64,000 bases of DNA, taken from positions 6,162,756 to 6,226,755 of the forward strand of contig NC_088318.1 of assembly GCF_910592395.1 (NCBI RefSeq), written 5' to 3'. The position numbers and the translations under genes were made by a program. Below, piece after piece: positions 43,324 through 53,589 of the stretch. The notes under the pieces were generated by a model. The model made no database searches, was not told where the DNA came from, and saw only the letters and a list, made by a program, of their open reading frames with translations. Every line of letters starts with the position of its first letter. Position 1 is the first letter of the stretch. The DNA is from Lineus longissimus (lineage: Eukaryota; Nemertea; Pilidiophora; Heteronemertea; Lineidae).

Positions 43324-45112
43324 TTATTTTTCCTCAGAATTTGCCGATAAAGCCGCGATTTTTGGGCATTTATCCAGGAAGTGTTCCGTGGATTTACAGA
43401 CATAGCATTGCCTTGGCCTTGGGTTTCCTCGACTAATACTTCCCCTATAGAAATTGTTCCTACCCCTGTTTTGGAAGCCTCTCCCCCACGTTGGACCATT
43501 AAAATTGTTGCCATAGTGTGGTGGAGGGGCCCACCATCTTTGAGGTTGCCAGTAGTTGTTCGGGCTTGAAGGGTTAGAATTATTTGTGAATTCATTATTT
43601 GAATCTTGAGTTGAGACTACATTTGTTGAGGGCGAGGACACTTTTTTGCTGATTTTCAACCAACTGTCAACGCTGGCATTTATTTTCTTAGCTACATCCG
43701 TACCAATCAATTTTATGACTAGCCCATGCAACGGGACTTTCATGTTGTCTTTAGCTCTGACGGCCTTGAGGGCCATTTTAAAGTGTTCTTTCTCGGCATG
43801 ATTGTGAATCACCGCAGTGTCGTATAGCACTTCCAATGCTGCTATAAGGGCCGAGTTAGTGGTGGTGATCCTGTCGGCTAATGCTCTCACCTGTGCTAGA
43901 GCCGTGTCCACTGTAACCTTTCCGGAGGTTTCCTTCCACGTTTTCATTTGTTGCTCTAAAACAGCAAGTCGTTTTATGCTTGTGGCATCCGCACTTTCCT
44001 CTGTTTCAGCCTGAAATTAATATGAGCAAGTGAATCCACATGCATAGGACGATTTTACCTAACGTTTAGTGGTTTAACATTCTGATTGTTACTTTGAGTA
44101 TGATGGTGTAGAGTTGTTGGCCGAAATTTGTTTCATGGGAGTAGAATTGACCCTGCTTATGTTCTTTCAGCTTCCATTTATAAATGCCGACAAGAATTCA
44201 GTCTAAAGCTTGAATGGGCTGTCCCTGATCTGCAAGCGTTGTACGATTCCTATTAACCACCATCATCCCATTGAGCATTTATGGACTTGCAAGTCTGTTT
44301 TAACTGAGCCCGCTTAACGCAGTTTTTTTTTTTTTTTTTTTTTTTTTTACTCACCCTTTTTTCCCCTTTATGAGCTTCCTCGTCAGGCTTGGCCTTTTCG
44401 TTTTGGTCCTTCTTCCCTTGGGGCTGTTTTTGCTTATGTGCTTGCGTTGGCGTAGGCATAGAAATTTTTTCGGTGGTGGTTCCGACGGGCATTCCCGGCA
44501 GGGTGGCCTCTTCGTTTGCAAATATGATTGCCGCATGACACACTAGTCTCCTGTTGTTCATGTTGTCTTCTAGCCCTATAGCTTGCAGAGTGGCCTGTGG
44601 CGATTAAATTTTTTGTTAGAGTAAGAGTATAGCTTGGCCTATCCCGCTGAATTTTTAACGGATCTCATTTGCTCCTAAAAACCGTGAAGGTGCCTGCCGA
44701 TCCATAAAATCAATTATGCGGCTTTAGTTCAGACTTTACATGAGGTAAAGACTCGATATTTAGTTACCAATCTTTTTTCATAAGGCTGTTTTCTTTTTCT
44801 TTTTCTAGGTTGCCATTTATTGATACCGAGATTTTTTAAAGAAATTTGTTTGCTTACCTCTAGGTCAAAGGCTGTTAATTTTTTGAATTCTTGAAATAGT
44901 TCGGCCGGACTGTAGCTGTGGAGAAGGTGTTTTTCTTTAAACGAAGCTAGGAGCTCAGGTGCACGGAGTGATGCTTCGATTGCTGTCTCGTCATACGCCC
45001 GGACTTTCCCTATCAGTTGTAGCAAGTCCTTCCCGTGAAGGTTAGCGTTCGCGTTCAGCCACAGGCGTGGCTTCAAGCTGCTTGCCTGCTGCTGGTCATC
45101 GTGGCACGCCAT
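43324..45112 (-). CDS. Ngaro-like Gag, three predicted exons
   Basis: Exon 1 45112-44858 (ATG at 45112; ends FDLE, donor GTAAGC); exon 2 44594-44355 (acceptor ..CCACAG, donor GTGAGT); exon 3 44010-43324 (acceptor ..TTTCAG, stop TAA-type at 43324). All junctions are phase 0 and the exons are open: 255+240+687 bases, about 393 residues. Exon 2 ends in a lysine-rich tract (KGEKR after many K/Q/E), and exon 3 closes with a zinc knuckle CYVCKSTEHFLDKC, the nucleic-acid-binding end of Gag. Splice sites are inferred from sequence only. Introns are known in some DIRS-like elements, which supports the model. Confidence 0.72.
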
Positions 45113-45516
45113 GTTGACTGTTCTCCAATACGAGTAGAAGTGAGGTCGTCTGTGTTGGCTGTCGACATTTGAGGGGAAAGATTACGTCAATCTTTTCATT
45201 CCCTTGAAAGGGTTGACTTGAACCCTCCTGCCTGATGCAATGGTGTGGAACCTATCCATTCAGCGCTTGCCTAGGACGGAGTGCGGTTACGCCTACCGTT
45301 TGTGCCAGGAGTGATGTAACCATTTAATAAATTTGAGGCTCTTTTGCGTGCTTTATGTCTATTGGGCGTTGGTTGTTTTATTAGGTTCCAATCAATCTTG
45401 TCCGCCCTATCCGCGTGAATTTTCACTGGGACTTAGAAGTCCTGGATAAGAGGGACAGACCAATTAGAACCGAGGCTTTGCCTATAATTTATATTATATT
45501 ACAAGTTATTCTCCAA

Positions 45517-45977
45517 GTCTGACCGCCCGGCAGACTATTCTTGGCCCTTCTGAAGATAAGATTAATAAGTAAACTCTGTGGAAAAAAGGAACAAATTCTG
45601 TGGGCCCTCCAACATATCAGAATTAAAACATTGAGTTGAGAGGTGAGCTATTTAAACAATAGTTAGCTCTTTAAACAATAAGAATCGAGTTCATACCGAT
45701 AGTCACCCAGACATTTCGAGATCGAGAATTGCCCATTTACGGTACTCTCCTTTTCATTATAGTTCTGTCTGAGCACCAAGCAGACTTATAGATTATGTTT
45801 ATTTTTGGTTCGAACACCCAGCGAACCTGATTATATTCTCTAATGTCTGATCCACCCAGCAGACTAGACTATTTTATCTTCAGTGCGATCCAGCGGATCT
45901 CTGATTATTTTCTCTAATGTCTGACCACCCAGCAGACTAGTTTATTTCATATCTTTGGTCCGATTACCAAGCGAACC
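45517..45977 (-). other. Array of seven small hairpins in Ngaro leader
   Basis: Stem-loops at 45517-45535, 45767-45785, 45807-45827, 45845-45864, ~45884-45900, 45919-45937 and 45957-45977. The last six are spaced 35-40 bp. Stems are GTCTG/CAGAC in four, GGTTCG/CGAACC or near it in two, and GATCC/GGATC in one, around a conserved ACCACCCAG-type loop. The change of both stem strands together suggests selection on structure. Confidence 0.7.
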
Positions 45978-46037
45978 ACTTATTATTTTAAATACTTTTT
46001 GTTACAAGTGAGGTCCTAGATAAGGTCTGCGCTGTTC

Positions 46038-46109
46038 GCTTCCTCACGAAAGAATGACTGGACTACGAGAATTACGCAGGTAGCGCCGTCTGGTGTTAAC
46101 TTAGGATAA
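46038..46109 (-). repeat. Split direct repeat A1
   Basis: 72 bp identical to 38785-38856; the 5' end of the element. Confidence 0.95.
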
Positions 46110-46110
46110 G

Positions 46111-46153
46111 GTTGAGAGAGGTTTTCTTGGCAGAGAATTTGATGACTTTCTAA
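46111..46153 (-). repeat. Outer inverted repeat, right (partner 38422-38464)
   Basis: Exact reverse complement of 38422-38464, only one base outside A1. Confidence 0.9.
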
Positions 46154-46550
46154 ATATATAGCCTATGCATCCGTGCATGCATGTACATTGTGCAGTACAT
46201 GTGTAGTATACTATAGGCCTACCTTGCACTGCCACTGGACTGGTACTGGCACATGATTAGTAATCTTCTTCCTAATCCTCATTTATTCCAACTTCAATTT
46301 ATGTACTACAACACCTAACACAAAATCGAAGAAGTTCTCATGTACTCATTTTTCTTTTACTACAGCTCCATCAGTTTCATCAGTCAACCCACTTGAATTA
46401 AGTACCGCCAACTGCCAGGCCACGCTCTTTTATCTTTAAGACTCCTACCAACAATCATCACACGATTAACCACAGCACAGTGTCAGGTAAGTAAACTTCA
46501 CCATGTAGGCCAACATTCCGGCATGAAATAGTAATATAGATATCAGAAGG

Positions 46551-47234
46551 CTACGAAAGCCCAGAAGGCTCATTCCAAATTCCAAATTCCAAATGCGAAA
46601 TTCCAAATTCCAAATACGAAATTCCAAATTCTAAATTTCAAATTCAGACTTACTCTCATCAGATAGCCAATGTGCATCCCCTCAATGTAAAAAACAAATC
46701 TTGATTTAGATGAAATGTAATTTTACACATCTTATCAGTGCTAATTACCTATCTATCTGATGCCTGGGCTGGATAAACACTCATTCCAAATTCGAAATGC
46801 GAAATTCCAAATTCCAAATTCGACATAATCACGTGACCTCAGCCTGGTACCGCTGGTTACCGACTGAGGCGCTGTGGTATGGACGGACGGAGGCCAGGTA
46901 ACACCCAATCTAGCGTGTCTCTGCCCCCCCCCCCTAAAATCCGTTAATTTCTAACCGTCCTTATAGCTTATATCAAAATCGTATTATATGGAGATGAGTG
47001 CATGGTTATTGCTTGTTAATAATTTTCTTATTTAAGTGTACTTATATTTACCAAAGTATTTTTCATAGAATAATTTTAGAGATAATGTTTTTTACGTATC
47101 ATATCCATTATCAAAGGACGGCGCTAAACAAACGTCAGCTGTTCATCCATTTTGTCATCAGTTCATTTTGATTTGAATTTGGAATTTCGCATTTGGAATT
47201 TGGAATTTGGAATGAGCCTTCTGGGCTTTCGTAG
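46551..47234. repeat. 60-bp perfect inverted repeat with CCAAATT arms
   Basis: 46551-46610 is the exact reverse complement of 47175-47234. Inner parts of the arms are runs of an 8-base 'ttccaaat' word, which recurs at 46613-46640 and 46785-46825. AAGG lies on both outer sides (46547-46550, 47235-47238), possibly a 4-bp target duplication. A foldback-type element of 684 bp inside the Helitron. Confidence 0.8.
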
Positions 47235-47640
47235 AAGGCGCTTGGACAATATCATCATGAGTAATCGCTTCCGACCCAGCCATGCCTCAGTATTTTCAAA
47301 ATTCATTTATTCTGACATTTTCCCTTTTCAGTTCCACCATCACCAGTTTTTACCATCATCATCATCCTGCTGCTGTCTCACCATTATCTACCATAGTAAG
47401 TATCAATGACCAAACACATCCGAGGACAACTTCGCAGAAGGTGCTCAGCAGACAATATCAGCATGAGTAATAGTACTACACCCTTGCCTATGTATGTGAG
47501 CTTTCCAAAATTCCATATTCTCTCATTTTCCCTTTTCAGTTCCATCATCACCAGTTTTCACCCATTATTCAACACCATCAGCCACCTACTTCACTATTAT
47601 CTACCATAGTAAGTATCAATGACCTGACACAAGTCGGGAC
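47233..47640 (+). repeat. Tandem pair of ~205-bp exon-like units
   Basis: 47233-47436 and 47437-47640 share GAAGG..CAATATCA.CATGAGTAAT, then a cccttttcag acceptor, a ~75-base segment starting TTCCA.CATCACCAG, and an ACCATA|GTAAGTAT donor. The pattern is of a duplicated exon with its splice sites. The reading frames are rich in S, T, P, H and I recognise no domain. Confidence 0.6.
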
Positions 47641-47857
47641 ACCTTCGCAGGATGAACTTCTCTTCCAACAAATTAGTGCTATCATCTCAAACATTGTGCC
47701 TAACCATGACCAGTATCATACGATTCAGTACAAGAAGCATTCAAAACTATTCATCCAATTTGCAAAAATGTCCTCCGAGCCTGCCATTTTAATCTACTAT
47801 TATGTGCTTTTACCACACACTAGCCTAGCTTTACACAATAGCCTCTTTCCTTTACAG

Positions 47858-48364
47858 ATGACTTCACACGCAGCACAGGCCGTTTTAAACCAACTGAAGG
47901 ACTTGGAGGAAATGACAAATGAGAAGTTGTCCTATGCCCAGGTAATTCTGCTCGAAAAAAAAGAACCATTGGCAGCTGCTAAAATTGCCGCTGCACGCCA
48001 CACCCTGACCAATCGTATACAGACTGTCACTGCTAAAGCAGTACACCTCAAGTGCTTGATTACCAACCAGCCTAAACCAGTAACAATTTCAAAACCAAGT
48101 CCAAATAAACGCCCAGCACTGACTCTACCGCCAACGCCATCCCCCAAGAAAGTCCCTCTTCAACTGAAAGCGTCGACACCATCAAAAGTTACTGTCGAGT
48201 CATCCACTAAAGAGAAAACCCCTCCTGCCACTGACAACCTATTCGATGACGCCTTGGATGATTCAACGCTGTCACAGATCAGCATGGACAGCTCAGAAAC
48301 AGATTTTCCCCTAACAGCCACACAACCCGAAGATGACTCGGCTGATGATGATAAGACAAATTAA
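47858..48364 (+). CDS. Unrecognised 168-residue exon within Helitron
   Basis: Begins MTSHAAQAVLNQ right after a strong acceptor (ccttttttt-type tract then tttacag) and ends with TAA at 48362-48364. Residues ~1-70 are predicted helical (QLKDLEEMTNEKLSYAQVILLEKKEP), 75-120 are Pro/Lys/Thr-rich with a SPNKRP and SPKKVP pair, and the end is acidic (DDALDDST, QPEDDSADDD). This may be the last exon of a captured gene or a Helitron accessory protein. The same frame is open upstream to 47696 but there the codons look non-coding. Confidence 0.5.
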   Translation: MTSHAAQAVLNQLKDLEEMTNEKLSYAQVILLEKKEPLAAAKIAAARHTLTNRIQTVTAKAVHLKCLITNQPKPVTISKPSPNKRPALTLPPTPSPKKVPLQLKASTPSKVTVESSTKEKTPPATDNLFDDALDDSTLSQISMDSSETDFPLTATQPEDDSADDDKTN

Positions 48365-48659
48365 AATCCCTCTTGGAGTAGAAAGCAAGGGTGTACATTG
48401 ATTGCACCCCAACAGTGTTACTCTGAACACTTACTGACTGCTGCTGATTAAATACTGCTGATTATATTGCCAGTGCTTCATGTTAACAGGTCGTCACTGT
48501 GCCAACAACAATCCTCCTGGACTTTTAACCTTTCGTACTAGGCTTACCTTCTCCACGACCCATCTGCTGTACAGACAATCACTATTTTGTATAAAAATAG
48601 GTAAATAAACATTGTTTTAGTCAACATAATTAGTATTTCTTCTCTTTCTTTTCCTTCAG

Positions 48660-49158
48660 TCCTGCCCTCAACTTCCCCACGGAATTCCTCAACACCCTTG
48701 ATGTTTCAGGCCTTCCACCACACAAACTCCTCCTCAAAGTAGGCTGCCCAATCATTATACTTCGCTCACTAAACCCGCCTCACATCACCAATGGCACTCG
48801 ATGCACACTATTGAAACCACACCGAAATGTCCTAGAAGTACGAATATCGAACGGTCCATCAGCAGGAAGAACAGCTCTCATACCACGGATACCCCTGGCA
48901 CCCTCAGACAGTGACCTCCCATTCAAATTCAAAAGGCTGCAGTTTCCCATTCGTCCCTGTTTTGCGATTACCATTAACAAGTCCCAAGGGCAAACCTTCA
49001 AACACATCGGCATCGACTTGAGCACACCCGTCTTCTCGCATGGAATGTTATACGTTGCCATGTCAAGAGTTGGCAGTGCCAAGAACTTGGTCATCAACAC
49101 CCCCAACACCCAAACCAGAAACGTCGTCTACCCAGAGGTTCTTCAGCACCAACAATAA
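48660..49158 (+). pseudogene. Helitron helicase C-terminal exon
   Basis: In frame from the acceptor tttccttcag at 48650-48659: NFPTEFLNTLDVSGLPPHKL, VGCPIIILRSLNPP, NGTR, PFKFKRLQFPIRPCFAITIN, NKSQGQTF and LYVAMSRV, then NVVYPEVLQ and the stop. This is the very conserved end of the Pif1-type helicase of Helitron Rep-Hel proteins (motifs V and VI). The Rep nuclease and helicase motifs I-IV are not in the window, so it is a remnant, although this exon itself is uninterrupted. Confidence 0.92.
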
Positions 49159-49399
49159 CATCCATAACAATCGGTCACCAATATAATTCGTCCTCCTCCT
49201 CAACCAAATGCCTTCACTTCCTCTTCATCAAACAAGAGTGCCTTTAGGCAGTTTCATTATGTACTGTCATAGCAACATATTCAAATGGTATTATTGTAAT
49301 TTTTTTGCATTTGTGCTATGTATTGTATATATTTTCTGTTTCTGTAAATAAATTTCATTTCATTTCATTTCAATTCTTTTCCATTTCATTTCAACAACA

Positions 49400-49424
49400 T
49401 ACCCACGACTGGGTACATTTCTAG
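49400..49424 (+). terminator. Helitron 3' hairpin and CTAG end
   Basis: 5-bp GC-containing stem with a 6-base loop, five bases, then CTAG followed by T. This is the rolling-circle termination signal of Helitrons. Confidence 0.85.
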
Positions 49425-50500
49425 TACTACATAATAGAAGAAACTATGCATTTTACCGCTGATACTGATAACGACGTGGATGTCGTTAACAAACAGTGTC
49501 TCAGTGTTGATGGTGTTTTTACTACTTGTGCCAAATTCAAAATATCACAAAAACGAGATATAATTGACCCGCCTTTTTCGAGCTCTAGCAAGTGTCTTAC
49601 ACCAGAGAAGGGTCACGAAAAGAATTGGCCCAAAATTGTTTTTAGACTTTTGGCGTTTTGCTTTCATCGTCGGGTCTTTACAATATTTCGACTATGGGTC
49701 ATAAAACATTGGATTTTACACCCTGCAAATAGAGAGCCACCAGACCTTTCCACTATCACACGATATAAAATTATTATGTTTTTGCAAATACCTAAAGGAA
49801 ACGCAGTTTGAAATAGATGTTATTTCCTGTAAATGCTATCCACGCGCTCATTCAGGAAAACTCCCAAACGATATCTCGGTGATGCTGTGGTCATTAACGT
49901 ATATATACGTCATAAATCGTTTATTATAATAAACTTCTTATGGCATTCCATTTGGTCTCAAAATCCAATAACATAAGCTTTAGGGAGAAAATAGTTTTCA
50001 TACTGGCTCCTAACTTGTATTGTTATGTAATTTGTCGAAAAAAAAGGAAGTCCCCAATTTGCTGTGTACACACAGTGCGTTTCTGAATATGCAAGCGAAG
50101 CCTCTTAGATATCATGCGCATGTCATTCGATGCCATTCAACATTATTGTTCAATTGAAATGGGCAATGGGTGGGCGGCACTAATTTGTCTAATGGTTATG
50201 CGGTCATGTTCCACGTCAATTTCATAGTGAAGGTTCTGAATGACAGGCCCACAGGACTTCAGTTTATTATCAATACGATTTATTTGGTTGAAGATTCTTA
50301 ATAACCATGTAGGCATACATGGAAACTGATCGACTACACCATAACTGCTGATACAAGTATAGTTATTATGTCACAAGTGACCAGTTCACAATGCAAACCA
50401 ATCAAACACAGTGCAAATCTGTCAATCAAGTTGCTACAACCTGAAAAAAGATTGACACGCTTGAGCCAATCAGTATGACTGCAGGCGGGCATGCCCCAAA
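49425..50500. other. Intergenic, nothing recognised
   Basis: A 121-codon frame at 49446-49811 has no recognisable domain and biased hydrophobic/basic content; I do not call it. Nothing else seen. Confidence 0.5.
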
Positions 50501-51511
50501 CTAATGACGCGGTTTTTGATCGTTGAGTGGTAACATCATCAGAAACATCCTTTTCACTTCTTGGCGATAAAAAGGAAGTGTCGCCCCATAAATAATAAAA
50601 TTGAAGCAGTAATTGAACAAACCCATCAGATTTAGAAATCTCAATATGAACAGGAATAACAGTGATTGTTTTCCCGAGTCCTGTGCGGCTGTGATAATGG
50701 TAAAACCCGCAGCGAATGGCAAAAGCAGGACGATGTAAAGAGTCGAAACAGACATTAGTGACACTAACAGTCTCCCATCCTGGCGCGATTTTTGCTGATT
50801 CTGTCTTAGATGTTTGTTCCCAGAGAGTGATATCGCAACCAGTATCGAGATATTCGCGAGAAAAATTAGAATAAACGGTACATAGGCGTACGCAGCGATA
50901 TCAAACTGGTACAGAATAGCAGAAACAATTGGTCCTGTTTTATAAAAGCAAACTACTGGTGTACCAGGGATTTTCTCAAGCAGTCCAAATCGATGGCTAC
51001 TTAAAAGTATACCAGCAAGAGAAACTGTTAATAAAACATTCTGTCTTATCTTTGGCGTGATGTTGGCCCGTTGTAAAGGAAACCAAACGACAAAGGCTCT
51101 CTCAGTAGAGAAGGCTACAATAATCCAAGCCGATATGACTTCAAAAACATGCCAACCGCCAGCTACCAATTTACAAGCTACATCACTGTGTCGTATTAAG
51201 TCGAATCCGTGCGCCCCGTTTGTGATGTGTTTCAGCCCAAAAGCTATCCAATTCGTCACACCCACAATGAGAATGACACACGTGTCAGAAACGGCGAGAC
51301 AGCTGAGGTAGTGGACGCAGGCGTCCGCCCGCTTCCTCACTCGGAAGAATATCACAAAGGACAACGTGTTACCAAAGATTCCGAGTAAAAGAACGACGAT
51401 CATGACGTAGGCCTGGGTGAAGTCGACAAGCTTCCGTATCAAGAGGATTGTTGGGATTGATGGCTCGTCGCTAGGTGTCCAGAGATCTCGGTTAGCCATC
51501 TGAGAAGTCAT
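50501..51511 (-). CDS. Class A GPCR, intact, divergent member
   Basis: 336 residues. I take the ATG at 51511 (MTSQMANRDLW), aligning with MTSEYAERGLF of the next gene, not the TTG two codons upstream. Landmarks: GIFGNTLSFV in TM1, LAVSD in TM2, ACKLV before TM3, ERAFVVWFPL after TM3, VCFYK in loop 2, LLLPFAAGF in TM6 and CFNFIIYG in TM7. It has lost the N-A-T site (HSDVACK) and has changes in loops (HLRQNQQKSRQDGR). It forms a pair with 53590-54609 on the same strand. Flanks do not match the plus-strand units, so this pair is older. Ligand unknown. Confidence 0.93.
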   Translation of the reverse strand: MTSQMANRDLWTPSDEPSIPTILLIRKLVDFTQAYVMIVVLLLGIFGNTLSFVIFFRVRKRADACVHYLSCLAVSDTCVILIVGVTNWIAFGLKHITNGAHGFDLIRHSDVACKLVAGGWHVFEVISAWIIVAFSTERAFVVWFPLQRANITPKIRQNVLLTVSLAGILLSSHRFGLLEKIPGTPVVCFYKTGPIVSAILYQFDIAAYAYVPFILIFLANISILVAISLSGNKHLRQNQQKSRQDGRLLVSLMSVSTLYIVLLLPFAAGFTIITAAQDSGKQSLLFLFILRFLNLMGLFNYCFNFIIYGATLPFYRQEVKRMFLMMLPLNDQKPRH

Positions 51512-53589
51512 GATCAATTCAAATTCTCCCTGCCACCCGTCAGTAATATAAGTGGTATAAAGTCACCACACAGTACCTGAATCAGTCAAACGACTCTGTC
51601 CTTACGTTTCTAATAACATACTTAATAATAGCGGCAGTACAGCCCTTCAAAGACGATTCGGCTTCCTTTTAGAATGAATAGCAATCATTATCATCATCAC
51701 CATCATCATCATATCATCATCAACATCATTACCATCATCTCCATCGTCAGCATGACCATCCTTTTGGATTTTGTCTATCAATAATATAGTTCGATATGAA
51801 ATTCTCGCAGGTGCAGTTTGGTCGATTGGGTAATTGAGGATGAAGAAGCATTGATGACTACAAATTCCTTAACGGCTCCTGCCGCATACTGGTGCATTTT
51901 AAGCCTTGGACATGATTTTTTTCTATAAGCTTGGCGTTACTAAAAAGGACAGGACATACATTACTTGCATTTTTACTAGAAGTATTGGCATAGCTGCTGC
52001 AGAGTTCTTAATCACCTTGATCGCGGCGCAGCGGCTGCATATCCCAATGACTCCAAGTAGCGAGAGGCTTCTCATCTCCAATTTAGTTCAACCATGTCAT
52101 ACAGGTTTGGAGGAGGGTACAGATAGAATTGTAACTCCTTGCCCTCATGGTTGGGGAAGTAAGTAAGTAAGTAATGGGCAGAGGTGGTGGACTAGAAAAT
52201 AAACCGAAAAACCTATGACCTGATGAGAGACCTTCATGCTATATAAACTGCCGTTTTGCTAATGGGAGAAGTGCCTGCGCGAAATTGCGTAGAAATAATA
52301 TCCCCTCACAAAAGGTGACTGACCTGAACCCGATTGAAATCCATGCATCTTCTTTTGGAGTTGCACAGCTGCCGATCCACACGTTTATATGAAGAAGATC
52401 AAACTGCTTTCGAAGCGTTAAGCGCACTACATAACCAAGACACGAGAGAGAACTTCTGTTTGATATGAAAATATATCTCTATAGATAGATCATTGGTTTA
52501 TATGTTTACGACATTGAACAATAATAACTTACATTGACTAATATATAAGAGTAACGAGCAGTTTTTTCATGATTGTAGTTTTTCAATCACGGTATTACCT
52601 GCTCATTCATCTTTATATCAGATATCTGCACAAATAAGGATCCTTTCATTCAATAGTACGGACGTACGATATTCTCATCTTTTGCGGCCTCCTCCCCATG
52701 CACCCATAACCCATTATGCGTCGGCTACGCACTACATCATCGTAAGTCGGTGGTGCTTGAAAACAATAGCACTGTTGATATGTCACGCTGCAGATGAAAT
52801 ACAATGAAACATGTTTTGTACAAGAGTATATAATTCAAATACGATTAAAATCGACAACAGTATGCTTCGCCTTTTAATACTTTACGGTGGCATGTTTGAC
52901 ATGCACGGCGAATAATGAATGACAAATCATGTTCTCGAGCCGTGATATACTGATAATCGTATTGTTTTTTCTCGAACACTGAGCCCAAATCCCTTGTTTA
53001 ACTCAGAGTTAGAACTTACACAGACATTTACCCCAGTGTCAACCATGAGATTTGAACTCTTCACGAAGTGCTGACTTAACGAAGATTATTCGTAAGTTAA
53101 CACTTCTTTTCCTCAAGACTCTTTTTTGGACAGGCAGCTATTTTAATAAAGATCCAAACTTAAAAGTTTTCGGGGTAATTTTTATGAAAAATGAACAGCA
53201 CAGGTAAGATCTTCCGGAGAATATGTGCGTTCAAGTCGTTATTCCCAGTGATCATGTCCTTGCATCCGCCATTTTCAAAGTATCAACTCAGAGTTTATGG
53301 ATTTGTCACTCAGAGTTCAAGGGTTCACGGATTTGTGAGAGGTTTTCACAACACGTCAGTTAAGTCAGACATTTGACTGACCTCACTCATCGGCAAAAGT
53401 ATATCAGTGGATGCGTTTTATTTTTTTATTTTCTGAATTTTGGATTCTGGCATTGGCCCATTTAACTCGAAGGCGGAATGCTGACGGCCTAGTTACGACT
53501 TGGTTTTCTGCTACACCCGAAAAGCATGAATATGTTTCATGCAATGATAATTTCCTTTCTCGGAGAGAATTATCAGGAGAGGAGAATCG
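51512..53589. other. Intergenic between minus-strand GPCRs
   Basis: Contains an impure (ATC)n microsatellite at about 51685-51755 and a short AAGT repeat near 52158. No conserved gene seen; the ~60-90-codon frames look random. Confidence 0.55.
51685..51755. repeat. (ATC)n microsatellite
   Basis: Runs of ATC with interruptions (ACC, AAC, CTC). Confidence 0.85.

Larger units (their letters stand above)
38544..46109 (-). mobile_element. Ngaro-like (DIRS order) retrotransposon with split direct repeats
   Basis: Minus-strand order: A1 (46109-46038), leader, Gag, RT-RNase H, tyrosine recombinase, B1 (38925-38853), A2 (38856-38785), B2 (38616-38544). A1 equals A2 (72 bp) and B1 equals B2 (73 bp). 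This A1-ORFs-B1A2-B2 layout, YLDD-type RT and tyrosine recombinase in place of integrase are known for Ngaro-group elements, as opposed to inverted repeats of DIRS1 itself. 7566 bp. Gag and RT frames are open (with introns); the recombinase has one frameshift, so the copy is probably inactive but young. Confidence 0.92.
46160..49424 (+). mobile_element. Helitron, 3' end defined, 5' end not found
   Basis: The 3' end is canonical: a hairpin TACCC-acgact-GGGTA (49400-49415), a short spacer, CTAG at 49421-49424, then T. A degenerate helicase end precedes it. The TC start is not identified; 46160 is only the right limit of the Ngaro flank. Helitrons move by rolling circle and often pick up host sequence, which may explain 47233-48364. 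Confidence 0.75.

Noticed and set aside
44010-44354. T-rich gap as assembly artefact
   Set aside because: It is bounded by matching phase-0 splice sites; an intron explains it better, though the T run length may be inexact.
45517-45977. CRISPR-like array of ~38-bp periodic repeats
   Set aside because: Animal genome, repeats only partly conserved, in a retroelement leader, and no cas genes; treated as hairpin array.
49446-49811. 121-codon frame after the Helitron
   Set aside because: No recognisable domain and no paralogue or splice context to support it.
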